Below, one piece after another: positions 42,601 through 55,982 of a DNA stretch of 64,000 nt. Made by a program: the position numbers and the translations under genes. The notes under the pieces are model-generated. The model was not told where the DNA came from. It did no database searches and saw only the letters and a program-made list of their open reading frames with translations. Within the stretch, counting starts at the first letter, position 1. Each line of letters opens with the position of its first letter. This DNA comes from Cylindrobasidium torrendii FP15055 ss-10 (taxonomy: Eukaryota > Basidiomycota > Agaricomycetes > Agaricales > Physalacriaceae): the NCBI GenBank assembly GCA_000934385.1, contig KN880442.1:1-64000 (forward strand), in the 5' to 3' direction.

Positions 42601-44586
42601 ATCTAGAGTTACAGCTTCTAATGAACGAGTGGAAGCAAGCGGGGAATCATCATTAAGTGTGGGCAAGACAGAGAGCCTTCCCTGTAGATAGACTAGAAGA
42701 TTTGGATCACCAGCTGAAAGGTCATCAGACTCGACGCTGCAGAATGGATTGGCATACGAGGGTGGTAAAAGTTAGCCGTTTGGATAGCATGTCTCGGGCG
42801 ATGAGGAAAGGAAATCGCGTCACCATGAGAGCAGACGGAGCTGAGCGTCAGTGGGAACGCGAGATATGGCCGCGGCTTGCGTCTCATGCTCAAGCTGCAC
42901 CCGTAATCATAGCACCTCGAGCGAGCCGCGCTTTGATGTAATCCAACCTGTGTGCACCACCACGTTCATGACACTCTGCCCGTTCTTGAGACAGCCTTGA
43001 GGAACGGTCGAGGACGGGTCTGGATGTGGCAAGACACGGGCGTGTGCACAAGGACATGACGAATTTGGTTCAAAGTGGGAATTTGAAAGAAGGATCGTCT
43101 CGTTTAGGCTTTCAACTGGCACTTGGTTGGAAGTTAGGACGGCCGTGTGGCACAGATTCGCTGGTCACTGTCGAATATGGATATGTACGTACATCCGAGC
43201 GGGAAGCTCGGGCGCGACGTTGTGAAGCCGTTTTGGCAGATAAGGCAGCGGGCCCTGGGTTGTGAGCCGCAACGCGCATGGGATGGACATCAAAAAAAGT
43301 ACGCATTTTTGCCAAAAACTGCTTGCTTGCCGACGGCGCAAGGTCCGCTAGCGTAACTGTCCGAGAAACATCGAGAAATAAGGTATAGAACGGCGCGCCG
43401 ATGTGCGGGGATCAAAACCACTTGTCTTCTGGACACGACGGGTAACCGGGCCGTAGACGGCTTCGGTGAGGGCGGGAACTTGGAAGTTGGAAGGCCATAA
43501 TCCCGGGGATGGATGTATACGAGTATCCCATTGACCGACTTTTGGCGCATGGCTTTAGGTGTCTGCGCAAGGCATAAATTGAGAAATACAAAACTTGTAA
43601 ACCTCGGGCAGCGCCGAGGGCGTATACTGTATACACGGTAGACCTGAGGTGTGAGGGCGAAACGGATTGGAATCGATAGAGGTAAGTAACCGAGCAACTA
43701 AGTTAACAATGCTCGGGGACAGGCAGATTGTTGGCAAGGCAGACGGCGGGGATCAGTCGATGAACTCTGAGAGTTGTCTGAGGATATAAGGCGACGGCGA
43801 CGACCTTTCGGGCGTGCTGGCGATGAGGGCAAGTGATGGTGGCGCAGTCGGATTCGAGGGAGGCTTGTCAACAACGCCTTGGAAGGGGAAAAAGAGGTTC
43901 AGGAGGAACGAGGTATTCTGGAAACCCCGAGGATATTCCTGCATGCAGGATGAGAGGGTTTAGTATGGGATTCTCCAGAGTCAATGCGCGCTGGTGTGTT
44001 TATGTCTGTCCGAGGAATAATAACCGGTAGCATGAGAACAAAAATTATTAGGGAGAGTGCATGTTTCCAGGGATGATGATGGAGGAGCATAGACAGGGAC
44101 CAGACGGCGTTCGTGCATGATGGGCGGTGGGCCGGCCGTCGTCCAATAAGAGTGAGACCAGTTCACTCACAAGACGCGGAGGGCCGTTGAAGACGTGAAA
44201 TGACAGAGAGTTGTTTCTCTGACCCGCGTGCGCCACATGCATCAGCAGAGAAAAGAGAGACCGCACCGGCACACGGCAGATTCCACAAACAAAGTGATAA
44301 GAAAATCCGGAAATAAAATGAATTTAAGGCAGTAAAAACCCCCGTTCCAAATGGGGGAAAACACGATGAGATCTCATCTTGTCAAAGATCTCGATCGACC
44401 CATGCGTTCCGGAAATATAAAAGCGACCACTTGTCGATCCTCTCTTTTTCTGCATCCTCCGGCCTTCCCGCCTACACTTTGCGCCTTTCTGCGAGCTGCC
44501 CAGCGCCGTTTTCCAGTGACTACTACCCACTGCGCCTACCATCTGTATTCCTCTGGTCTATTCTCTTCTGTACCACCCTCTGCACA
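39657..44586. other. Gene-poor 4.9-kb stretch
   Basis: No frame has introns, domains or a good start. The plus strand is visibly rich in purines from about 41.6 to 44.3 kb. It might be long untranslated sequence, a decayed region or genes of a type not recognisable by eye. Confidence 0.4.
44415..44423 (+). promoter_or_regulatory. TATA box upstream of the small four-exon gene
   Basis: ATATAAAAG on the plus strand, about 165 bp before the ATG at 44587 and just where the plus strand turns from purine-rich to pyrimidine-rich. This fits a transcription start near 44450. Confidence 0.45.
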
Positions 44587-45064
44587 ATGTCTTCCCGCCG
44601 CGACGCATCCAAGGGGATCCCCTCCAACCTGCTTGCTTTCCCCAGCCTCTCGTCCTCGCTGCACACGCTCCCACAAGCAACAAATCTCCAAAACGTTGCG
44701 CTTCATCAAAACATGTATGGCAAACTCGCAAGCGAAGCCAAGGTGCGTCCCCCATGTCTCTCTGTGCCCGCCCTCGCCCGCTAATACGCTTCGTAGCTTC
44801 AAAAAGCACTCAATGCCAACTCCAAGAGCCAACCACAGGCGTATCCCACACGTCCAGTACGTAATCCTTCGTTCTCCTCTACGCGCGCCTCGTCCGCTGA
44901 CCTTCATCTCTCGCCAGTCTACTCCATCGCAATGTTGCGACTCTTCACACCTCATGATGCGCAAGCCGGTATGTCGCGTAGCCCATTCCTAGGAGGACAA
45001 CAGCGCCCCTTGGACACCAAACCAAACCCGTTTCTCATACTCGTTCCAGCAAAAATCAAAGTGA
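44587..45064 (+). CDS. Small unknown protein, four exons
   Basis: Exons 44587-44742, 44797-44856, 44918-44968 and 45050-45064 give 93 residues. All three introns (54, 61 and 81 nt) lie between codons and have good GTGCGT, GTACGT and GTATGT donors with TAG or CAG acceptors. The protein (MSSRRDASKGIPSNLLAFPS, then LQNVALHQNMYGKLASEAKL) is Ser/Leu/Gln-rich, basic at both ends, and ends LMMRKPQKSK. No domain is recognised. A TATA box and pyrimidine-rich leader upstream support transcription in this direction. It is the only credible gene between 39.7 and 52.6 kb; a longer gene with further exons remains possible. Confidence 0.45.
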
Positions 45065-48000
45065 ACGCCCCATCACCACCACCACTTCCGACCTTTTTCT
45101 CTTTGTACATAGACTTTCCGGGACTTTGTAGCAGCAGCCCGCTGCCCTGCCCTAGCTCACATCCTTGCTCTCGTTGCTTTCGTTACTGGCTGACCATCAT
45201 AACTCATAGACCATCACCATATTCCACGCATTTACTTACCTCCTTTCGCGCATCTTTTCTTCACTTTACACTCTTGTGGTTATCGGGGCTCCTGCATATC
45301 TTACTTATCCTTGCCTAGTCACTCAACATACTAGACACCTGCATATTGGCATTGCAATTATTAACTTTTAACCATCTTAGCCGTGTCTTCCATGGAACCA
45401 TATCCTGAGCAACCTCCCCGTCCTCCGCCCATCGCACAAATCTTACGGCACAACGCTGTCTTCTACCAGCTCCGCGTCGTCATGGAATACCCATTGGTCG
45501 GAACGCTGTCGCTCCTTATGGCATCTCTTACGACCCTTTGTCGCTCTAATCCCGGTAGAAATCACTGTTCTGTAACGCTTTGCAGAGTAAAGTCAGTGAT
45601 TTCCTTTCCTATCATCCACCACTCAACTACACTCTTGCAGTACGTGGTACTCGACGCCGCCCCGCAACTGCTACGGTCCCGCCTGCAACTCAAACGCATG
45701 CTCAGAGTGCCTTGTGGTCACTAGCTTGCTCCCTTCCTCGTCGTCTCCGTGCGCGCATGACAACCCATGCTTTCCGCAGCATTCTATAGAATATTGAAAC
45801 TCGAAACCTTCATCAAGTAAAAGCCGCCGTGTCGCGTCGCGTCACGTCGTTCGTCCAATTTGTCGCGACTCGCGCTACAGTACTACCGATCCGCGCCGTC
45901 TTACAGAGGCGTCGGCTTGCTCGTCGTTCCTCGGTCCAAGCATGGACAAGTATAATCTATCCAACCTCTCTCTTTCCTTCGGTATTCTGCGCGTATCATG
46001 ATTATCTTTCTCCCCTCCCTCCCGCAGATACACTACTCAAAGAATGCTCACCGGTCCAGAGTAGGTGGTATTGCCAAAGAGCACTGTCGCAACTCAGGCT
46101 CGACTTTTGTCAGTGGGAGAGACAGACACCTCAAAACCGGTGACTTTGTGGTGGTACGGCAGGCACTTACACGCGAATATTGCTATTTTGCCGCTAACTA
46201 TCACTCTAGCGTGCTTTCTGCTATCTTTCCCCCAGACGGAGCGACCCTGGCGTTCACCTCCCTCCAGAACGTCGTATTGCTCAGGGATGACCTTCGAACT
46301 AATCAGTTATCTCAACCCCGGGGCGCTATAAGAGTCCGAGGGGGGGATCGAGTACTGCTACCCCGACCACGTTGATGAGGACTCGTCGTTGCCATATTGA
46401 GCGCTTTGGCGGCTTCCGCGCCCGCCTCCGCTACTAAAGCGCCTCAGATTCACGGATGCCCTGACAATCCCAAATCTTCTGACGCCATACGTAGGTTTGT
46501 GTGCTACCAGTGGGTCGGCGAGGGTCCAAAAATCATAAATGCCAGCGTTCCGCGCTCAGGCTTTGATGGTGGACACACCCCGAACTTGCAAGCGCGCGCT
46601 ACACGAACCCCCCTTGACATCACTTTGCTCCTCAGGATATGCAGCGAAGGTCAACACTCACCCGCCGCTGGGTTAGTGAGTTCTGCGATGACTTCACTGT
46701 CCACCCGTGGCCCTTTTGTTCCATTCTGAATGGTTAGCATGACCCATAGACAATGACATAACTGAATTCTTCATTGTATGATATTCTATCGTCCCAACCA
46801 CTGCACACACCACCACTATCATCACGTCTACTGTTCGTTTTGTGGCGGTGAATAGTGATACCCTCGAACCACCTTTTCTGTTCAGCGAATACGCCCTGCG
46901 TGCGGACACTTGGATTAGCACAGTCCAGCTGAGCGTTCAAGACCCTCCCGCTGTCTCTGAGAAGCTACCTTGCATCACGATGGACAAGGCCAGGATCTCG
47001 TCCACCTCTGCGTCCGTATGTATTCACTCCCATCCTCAAAGTGCGCTATCAGCCTCTAGAGTTTGGACAGACCATTGGTTATCCACGCACGAGCCGTTAT
47101 CCTGTGAAGTCCTCACTGCTACACAAGCTTCCTCTATAGAGTCGGCGTACCCTGACGAGCTCGAAATCGACGGACGCTTTCGATCTCCGGCAGTGTCGCG
47201 TCCCCAAGCCACCCGTGCGGCATCTCACTGTTCCCTTTCCCATATTGTTCCTTTCGCCCTCTACCCAAAACCAGCACTCTCTCGCATCGCGCTCCCGGAG
47301 GCAAAGATAGGCGTACACGTAAATGCCTGCGCAGCGTGGCCGTTCCATCGTCTTTAACATCTACCGAGAAACACCTTTTTTGCATGATATCCTCGAGTCA
47401 CTCGCGCTGATGCCTGTCTGATTTCGTAGGAAAACCCATACAGCTGCACAGCCTGTCGTCCAATCTATGCCATCGCACAGTATGGTGATTATAAAGATTA
47501 ATTCTTCCCCCTTCCCTGTTCTTTGCTCGTGGTTGCTCATCAAGGGGGGAAAAGGACATGGCCATCATGCCCACGCACGCGTCGAAAAAAAAACCACTTG
47601 CGCGAGCTGCTTCGTTCATTTATTCTCTCAAGCACGCGCCGGGCTTCGGATCGGCGGCTGTTGGCTGCTGATACTTTACTACCAAGTTGCTACCAAGCAC
47701 AATCATCCGAAATTAACAAGATTAGCCTTTTGGCATCGACATTCGAAGGTGAAGAGCGTGCGAGGGCTTGGCTGCGACATCAGTTCAACGATAATACTCC
47801 GGTATGCGAAGCTGTCTTTTACTGGCATGCCCGTCGGCCGAGGGAGGAGATATAGATGAGCCGCGAGCGTGTGCTTGCGATGGTCGATGGGTATAGTCAT
47901 AGTAAGGCAATGCGTACGCCGCGCGCTGCCGTTTCCGAGCTGCTCGTAGTCTCACCAGGGACTCATTTTGCTCAGCGAAATCAACGCCCATCTACCAGCT

Positions 48001-51000
48001 GTGTGTACTGCTTCCCAGGTTCTCTTTCATTCGAGCTTTCGGCATGGGCCGCATCTTGCGATCCCCCCTTTGAGATGTTCGAACAATGAATGTACTGAGT
48101 CCAGCCTCGGTTCCGCACTCAAGTTTACGGTCAAAAGGAACACGCACGCGCGCTTATCGTTAACGGTCAATCACCACAAAGGAATCAACTAGCCTTTCTC
48201 CTCGAAAGAGTACGCTGCGAAAGAGAGGGAGCTCACTGGATGACCCCATTTGTGAGATAGAAGCTTGTGTTTTCATTGTCTTCCTTTTTCGGGTTAAAGT
48301 TTGCCTTTGTGCCCTTCATCTCAGTAGCATTATACGCGACAATGGGATCCCCCCACGGGTTTCATACGATATATTGGCAAGTGTTCTCTCCGTCGCCTTT
48401 GTACAACGCCACCCGCATCGATGGCAGCCACAGCTCACAATGCGAGTCTTGTACGTGTATAACGAGGTTCTCCGAATCATAGTTGTCAGCCTTCGTGGGA
48501 AATAGGAACGGCAGGAGAACACCTCCACTTGGTGGTACCGTCGTGATTACTAGACGGTTAACATTTAACCTTTCGATGGGGAGCATGTCCTGCCTGGTGT
48601 CTGTATGAATGCGCCGAACGTACGGTGTTTGTACTAGTGCTACTCTTCGTATACGAGGAACACTTGATATACCAGAAATAAACCATAAACGGCCTTCTAT
48701 GTATTGCTGTCCCAACGATGCCGCCCCCATCCGCAGATTCCGCACTACTCACTTTCGCTGAATCTGCGGACAAATCCCTGTGAACGTTGGATCATTGCAT
48801 GGGCTTTTGCAGCACGTCCAGAGCGTATTGTATAGAGAAAGCACCGAATCGGCCAAGGGGTCGCGCGATTCTGAGCGTTGATGATGGCGAATTCGGAGGG
48901 GCTTATGAATCCCGATGTTCTATCCCCAACGTACAGCAGCAGATAGGGATAGGCAGGACTACTATTGGCGTGAACATACATTAAAAGGGTCAATCTTGTC
49001 GAGGACAGCGTCAAGAATCAGGGCAAGGGTGCACTGTCTCTGGGCTGGGGTCTCTTCTCTTGTCGTTCGTCACAATGAAGAATTCCATTTTATGGTAGGC
49101 GTAAAATGAAGGGTGAGTGGGAGAGCACAAAAAAGCGTCACGGTATTGTGGAATGCTCATGAGCTGATGCCATCAAGCCTCTGTAATGCTTTCATGTTCA
49201 GGTGCTATGAAAGCCGGGCCGGGATTCCCGGGCCGCTGAAGTGAGATAAGAACACGGTCACGCAGAACGATAGCGACGCGTGTGATGACCGAGGGCGGCG
49301 AAAGTTGCGACTGCACCCAGAACAACAAGCGGCGGTGAACGGATTCGTTGACCAGGACGACGAGGAGGAGTTGGTGGCGCCTGCATCCGTTGCGGAGGCG
49401 CGTGGGAATGCAGGGCTGAGAAAACAGAAAATCAATAGACGCGAGATCTTTGATGCATCGGGGGTATTGCCGGAAGCTTTCATTGATCGCCCATTGAGTT
49501 GACCATGTGGTGTTGCGCCATCACGCCGGATTCAGGCCGACCCGACGCCCCCCGACTCGCAAAATAGAACCCGCCACATTTTCCGTAGAAATACTCGGAC
49601 TGGTGTTCCTTCCATCGGAAACGATTTTGAAATGGTATGATTTGCGGAAAATCCTACTACTCTAAATTTGTAATTTTTCCACGCCACTGAGGGTAATCTC
49701 TTATCAAGGTCCAAGCGCTGCGAGTTCGAGTCGGCTGCTCAGCGCTCAGTGATGATCAGTTTACAGGACGTGAATCTGACTTGATACTTTGCTCAGGAAT
49801 ACACCAAAATGTGTTTACCTATTTCCAAATCTTAAATCTCAATGCAACGGTTCATTGGCCTAATTTAGGGTCGGGCAGAATGTGAAGCGCATTGAGATAT
49901 ATATTCCAACCACATACTAGAGAAGCACAGTGGCTAGACACGGCTAGCCTCCCAAAATCCACGAAGCCATTCCCGGTCATTGGACTTAAAGCTGTACAAC
50001 AAGTGCACTCACTGCACATGACAGCCAGTAGCAATAATAAGACAGTGAACTAGCCATATGCTGACTGAAATTGACCGCTCCTCATACATGCCCATGCAGA
50101 GAAATGATTTTAGGGATCTTCGTTTTAATAAGAACACACTGCAAAACGTTCACTTCGAATACCCGTGCCACAGAGTCAACGAACAGCTCGGGGGCTGCTT
50201 TGCATGCTCATTGATACTTCTTGTCCCCCACAATATCCCGTTGACCCTGGCACCTGTGCTTCGCATTGTGGGCGCATGATGTGCGATATTTAACGTTCCT
50301 ATTGGACCTACTCAGATTGAATCTACTTATGTCCTCGGGGAAGGACACCCGCAACGGCTTCTTGTAGTTGTTTCTTTCTTACCGGCGGTGTCCGGTCACC
50401 TTGTGAACCCTCATGTTGCCCAATGTGGAGTAAAGCGCTCATAGTGACCGGTACGAAGCCGTTATACCAGCCATGTGTCATAATACAGAGTCTTCGTAGA
50501 TTCAGTCGAATGTAGTGTGCATTGGCGCCGGCATAAGCTGAAGAGCGTTCCGTATATCCTGAATAGTCAGATGACCTGTTGCGTCAAAGATCTCCTTGTA
50601 GAACTCTTCCAACAGGTGAGGTGAACGACGCGGGCTGCGGCGACATTGCGACTACCGGTGAATGCGGGGTGCACCTCGGACTCACCGCCCCTCTTGCGTA
50701 CATCATTTCTACGTCGAGGCGGGGCAGACATACGTCGAAATGTGCTCACTGGGTCTCGAGGATACTTGTCTTTACTAGTCGTAAATGAAATGCTCTGGTT
50801 ATACTTAGGTGCGTTACCCCAAGGAGCGTACTTGGGCAAGTCGAGCTCGACTTAGGGTGCTCCACGGATTTGTAGCACTTCCCATGGAGTGCATACAAGT
50901 GTTGTATACAGTGTTGAGGTCGCCGTCTCTCAATGTGCCCGACGACCCTACTATCGACCTACCGCACAAGGCTACAACCACTCACGAACGTATCTTGGCA

Positions 51001-52645
51001 GCGAGCACACAAGCTGCATGTTCCTGATGCAGTAAAGGTTGCATACACTTGTGTTCGAATCCCGCGGCGGTAAGCATTAGTGATGGATTTCTTAAGATGT
51101 GTTTTCTTCTGAACACTTCTTCGGCCTTCATCTCGTGAATGCATCTATATTATTTGAATCTGCAGAACTCTTCGTGTTGAATGAAAAATTGAATAGAAAT
51201 AGTCACAAGGGCGCACGAGGAGCTCTCCCCGCGCTCCGGTTGAACCAGCTGACTGTTGGAGTCGAGCATACGAAGAAACCGGGGTTCTCGAATACACTCG
51301 GAGAAGTGTTGCACACAAGTGGGCCCAGTGTATACATGGACTCGACACATCAGTTTCTAGGGTCAGCGGCCATGTAATAATTACCAAAGACTTCAACATG
51401 AAACCGTGTCTACAAGTAGGCTTGACATTTAGATTACCGTGACTATAGCGGATATGTAGGTTGACCGAAGTTCAAGGATGGTAATCCAAGTTCGTGTCGG
51501 TGATCAAGATGCTGACTAATCCAGCGGGCGCTACAGTTAAGCTAGCAATTTTGTAGCGTACGTTTTCGTCCAGAAATTTTTGTCTTGGAAGCAAGTTTTA
51601 AACTGATGTATCAAATATATTTCGATAGCAAAAATCCACCCGCCCCGCAAAGTTCGGGATGCAACATTAACGGCGCTCGCGTCAATGGCAAACAACTTCG
51701 ACGGTTTCTTCGACACTAGAGATCCTCTGTAGCCGAGAAAGACTATATTGAATTCCTTTAATCCACTTGAACTAAGTCCTCATGGGATGAACTTGATGAC
51801 CGTCTCGACAATCGCATGCTTCGCCGCATGATAGCTCGTCAAATTTGTTCGCAGAGAGCTCATTGATGTATAGAAGCTTTTTGAAAGATTGACGAACAAA
51901 CATACTGAGGAAATAACCTGAAGGATAAGAGTATGAAGCATATGGTACTGCCGACCGCGTACTCCTGCCCTCTGAGTAATTCGTTCCCCGTGCTTTTGGA
52001 TACATATGACACTGGGCATCCTCAACGTGAGGTTTGGATTCGTGGAAAGGGCATCCCCATCGTCTACATTCCCTCTGAGCACCATAGTACTACAACACCC
52101 ACAAAGAGCGATGGCACATCATGTAGATATCGCTTGTACCAGTAGCATCGGCAGGCCATACCCAAAAAGCGCATCTCAGTATGAGTCAGTAAGAAGAGCA
52201 TATCAGAAGAGCGACAGATCTTTACAATTGAGCGAGCGGGTTGTGGTCAGTGCGTGTTTGAAGCAGGATTTGGAGGTCAGTCTCGCGATTTTCGAGCCGT
52301 AGTCTACCTCCTAAGGCCTTTCCTATTCACACTAAAAGTCAAAGGACTATGTACATAGCAAGCCGATCAGAAATGAGTTGCGTCCGTTAGCAAACCTCAG
52401 TATCTCAGACGTGCGCGGGGGTATTGAGCTCTATCGCTTTGCATGGCTCGGACCGTGATAGAGTCTTCGAGAGACTCGGAGGAAGCGACTGGAAGTAATA
52501 TTGGTGAAAGCCAACATGCATAATGAGCACTTCCAGTGATCCACCGCCCTCATGATCTATGCCGACGAGCAAAAAGCCCAATACACGGGGTTGCAGCCAG
52601 CTATGTAATGCACCCTCCGTAGTAGCACATCCTTCCAAGGCTGTA
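45065..52645. other. Gene-poor 7.6-kb stretch
   Basis: Scattered frames of 60-170 codons (for example 46842-47357 plus, and a C-terminal-looking frame ending at 49502 plus) have no splice sites, domains or neighbours to support them. The plus strand is pyrimidine-rich to about 47.5 kb. From about 49.5 to 52.3 kb the sequence becomes more AT-rich with few frames, as in degraded or intergenic DNA. Confidence 0.4.
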
Positions 52646-53583
52646 TCACTTGTGCTTCGTACTCGGGAGCTTGACTTGGAAAGTGCCTGCAGGAAACGAG
52701 GTCAGTGCAAGCACAAGCTGGGGTGATACAGATACGAACATTGAGGTAAAGACGTGATTTCGGTGGTCACGGTTGCGTTATAGCCGAGACGCGAGAGAGC
52801 ACCTCTGATAATCCCAGCAGACAACGCGACGTACTACAACATAGGTAAGACAACGAATTTGATATGGCGGGACACTGACTAGTCGAGCGCGTGTAGTAGC
52901 ATCTGAGCGACCCTTCCATGAGGACAGACGTAGTATAGGTTTGAAGGCATTGTCTTGCAGGACATATATCCCCTGCGTACGATGTCAAGAGGGGCCTTAG
53001 GATACGTGATATCCGGGTCGTACGCGATGATTTGTTCGTAGATTATCCACTTGCTTGTCCCAGCATGCTGACCAGACGTCTTTGCAGATGAACTTTACAG
53101 CTTCAAGTGTGTCCCCGAATGCTGCTTTGTCCAGACACAGCCTACGCAGCTATTAGGTCCTCCGTGGTAGATTTGTACGGACACACACCTTTCCGTGAAG
53201 CTTGCGCCAACGTGTGCGCCAATGGATTCTAATCGCGTCCGTGCAGCCTCTTCTAACTCGTCTTCTGGCTGTGCAATCTTCCTCCCTCCCAAGCTCGTCG
53301 TAGAGTCGCGCGGGTTAGGCTCCTTCATCGGGGGTGGCGGCGGTGCTGGAGGTGGAAGAAGTCCATTCTCAACCATCTCCTGCTCAATCTCTTTCGCGCG
53401 TTTGGTCGCAACTGCAGACGAAGCAACTATGGAGTTGACGAGTTCAATCAGGAAGAAGTCCATCATCGCGCCGTCGACAGAACGTGAAGAAGGTTCGGCC
53501 AAAGATGCCAGCGCTGGAGATACAAGAGATGCCGCCACTTTGGTCGTCGAAGGCGCGCTGCTGGTCGATGCACGGGACGTCAT
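52646..53583 (-). CDS. TRAPP complex subunit TRAPPC6/Trs33
   Basis: Exons 53583-53189, 53141-53024, 52972-52880, 52833-52740 and 52686-52646 give 246 residues; introns are 46-53 nt. The Bet3-superfamily fold of Trs33 is seen in [14 protein letters not shown] (helix 1), [72 protein letters not shown] and the closing [17 protein letters not shown]. Trs33 is a core subunit of TRAPP, the guanine-nucleotide exchange factor for Ypt1/Rab1 in ER-to-Golgi and Golgi traffic. A Pro-rich insert ([17 protein letters not shown]) of about 40 residues between helix 1 and the core, and a Ser/Ala-rich N-terminus of about 40, make it longer than the yeast or animal protein. Confidence 0.93.
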
Positions 53584-55026
53584 GATGGGCGGAGGCAGAG
53601 AGCGGATTGACCACGCGAGCGTAATGACGCCGACCGATCACAACTTGAAGTTGGCTTCGACGGTCATGGTGGCCAGCTCAAGGAACTCACAGCCCCGTCT
53701 ATTATCTGCAGCTACGACGCTGGTAGTGGTGGATTACGCCGAAAACAGTGCCTTTGGACATCACGAATTGTGTTGCGTGTACTGTCAAGTTCAAGTTTGA
53801 AGTGATATTCGGCCGCGTTTGACGACTACAGACTAAGCCATATTTCTTGCTTGTAATTCCCTGTTCCTTTCCATCGAAATTACGGAGCTAAGATGGGGCT
53901 TTGGAACCCTGTATTTTGAGGATCAATTCTCGACTTTGGTGGGCTTTCCCCCTCCATGCACCCATATGTCCATTGAGGCCCAACGGACACACAACGCTTC
54001 CCGAGTACGCTGACCCATATCGGCCGCTTGGCTCGGTTGACCGCATCGTCGCCTGTCGCCTTACTTCAATCCCAAGGTGAAGCTTGTTTCGCCGACGAGG
54101 TCCCTACAGGCTGGAAACGATGTTAGTTTTTTTTTTTTTTTTTTACTTTCCCCGGACTTTACAGGTGCAGTCTTCAATCGGAAATGGCGTGCCCTTCGAA
54201 CAAGGTTGCCTTGGCAGTTACCGCCAACACCGACCACTTAGATGTCGTCCCCGATATTCTGGCGAGGAACGGGCGCTGGGATCTCATCGTGTATTCAATA
54301 CTTTTGTGCGCCCCAAGATATCTGGCCTCGCCCAGCCAACGGCGTTTCAATGCGCTCCATGTACTTCTTGAAGTTCGTGTATAAATTTTTGCAAAAATGG
54401 GGCCGACAAGGGGCGAGCCGACTTCGTTCCAGGAGGGGATAGAACACCTGCTGTAGGCACATCTCAGATATTCCAAGCATGAATGAGGGAGGGCGAAAGC
54501 AGCTTCAGCGACTTGGCGACTCTTTGGAGTCAATGCTGCCATACGAAACCAAATGCATGCATCAACATCGCGGTGTTCATATCGTCCAAGTGAATACTAG
54601 GCTAAGCCCTGCATTTCCACGCGCATTCAGAATTGAAGGCCGTCAGTGAGAGGACGCCAACCTTTCCATGGCGTCTCCTTGGTCATTGCATGAGTTTGTT
54701 GAGGAGTAAAGACGAAGCCAAGAATAAATCACTGTCTTTGATTTGCACAGACGGTAGATGCACCCACCAGTGTTCCACTGGATGGTAGAGGAGTCTGATA
54801 TCATGATGTCTCGAAGTCAGAATCGCTCCTTATAAAGGGATAAATCTGCGAAATCCCTGTATTCAGAGTATCACCATGGGTCAAGTGCGCGGACTCTCAG
54901 ACAGCCCAAGCCAGGCCAAAGCATTGTAATTTGTTGATCACCGGCCTGTCGCGCCGATCACCCGAGTCAACTCAATCAGCGACCACCATCGTCTGTCAAG
55001 CTTTCAAGTCTGTCAAATCCGCTCAA
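53584..55026. other. Intergenic region with an 18-T tract
   Basis: A run of 18 T lies at 54127-54144. Frames of 60-120 codons at 54.17-54.54 kb are open on both strands but unrecognised; the plus-strand one begins MACPSNKVALAVTAN. No gene is called. Confidence 0.4.
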
Positions 55027-55770
55027 ATGAACAACAAGAAATCGCAGTTTTATCTTTCGCAGTGTATCGACGCTGCATTGAAGGTCCTTTCCTTTCCCCT
55101 CTACTAGCTCTTCCCCTAACCCATTACCCAGTCGCCCATGTCGTTCACGCTTGGGTCCATTATCGTCAAGGGCGGCAAAGTCGTGTCGTCTGGGTTTAAT
55201 CACCAGCGCACGAACTACGACGAACTCACTCTAGAAACCGCGCACTGCAAAGCAATTTCGATGCACGCTGAGATGCACGCCATCTGGAATTTGACGCGTG
55301 GCCGCGCTCCTCCTTTCAAGCAGCTCCTTCAACCGTGCGCGTCGGTGGCTCCGAAACGAAAATCACGACCTGGGTCATCATCATCACGGTCATCACAACC
55401 TTGCCAAACGAAACTTGCCAATGCCGAGTGCTGTCTTTTATGAAGAGGACGCACCGAGTGGGAGGAGGCGCAAGGGAGATCTTGGGAGAGAGTATAGGGT
55501 TTCTGGGGACTTGTACGTCGCGAGGATAACCAAGAAGACTGGGAAACTGGGATGTGCTAAGCCTTGCTGGAGATGGTGAGCTCTCCGAACGTGTGTCAAA
55601 AGCCTGTCTGATTCCTCAGTGTCGAGTGGTGCGATTGGGTGGGCATCAAGCGCATCTTCCACTGGAGCGAAGAGGAGGGTGGATTTTGTTGCATCAAGGT
55701 CTCCGAGGCTAAGCGCGCCGCGTATGCGACGCAGGCTGACCTGCGGGTGTCGATGTGTGCTCATCTATAG
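55027..55770 (+). CDS. Cytidine deaminase-fold protein (CMP/dCMP deaminase-like)
   Basis: Proposed exons 55027-55083, 55132-55334, 55429-55575 and 55620-55770 give 185 residues. Zinc-site motifs of the deaminase fold are present: H64-A-E66 in MHAEMHAIW, and P-C133-WR-C136 assembled across the last intron, followed by VEWCDWVGIKRIFHW. The N-terminus is FYLSQCIDAALK then SPMSFTLGSI. Fungal relatives are uncharacterised deaminases related to riboflavin-pathway and nucleoside enzymes; the substrate is unknown. The middle is uncertain: the N-terminal and C-terminal halves lie in different frames, and the 94-nt intron used to connect them has a weak GAG acceptor. Alternatives are the acceptor at 55458, or a frameshift in a His-rich loop (DLGHHHHGHHN). 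Confidence 0.68.
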
Positions 55771-55982
55771 AGGTACGTTCACTCAAATAAGTTGATGATA
55801 GATCTACTTAGCTCGAGAAGATAGCAGGATAATGGAAGAGCATACAGAGCCATATCAAAACAGCCGGTAGATATGAGTCTTGTATATTGGCCCTTATTTC
55901 TTCGAGCAGTAGTGATGATTCAATTAGTACATTGTTGGTTTTCTTGCAAGAGTATGCAGACGAATTCGCTCCATACTACATA

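Noticed and set aside
46842..47357. 171-codon plus-strand frame
   Set aside because: No domain, no splice context, flanked by similarly open chance frames in a pyrimidine-rich region.
49233..49502. Plus-strand frame with a protein-like ending (KQKINRREIFDASGVLPEAF)
   Set aside because: No start codon or upstream exon found; might be a gene remnant but not supportable.
51045..51075. tRNA-like T-loop sequence GTTCGAATCC
   Set aside because: The flanking bases cannot form the 5-bp T-stem, and no D-arm or acceptor stem was found upstream.
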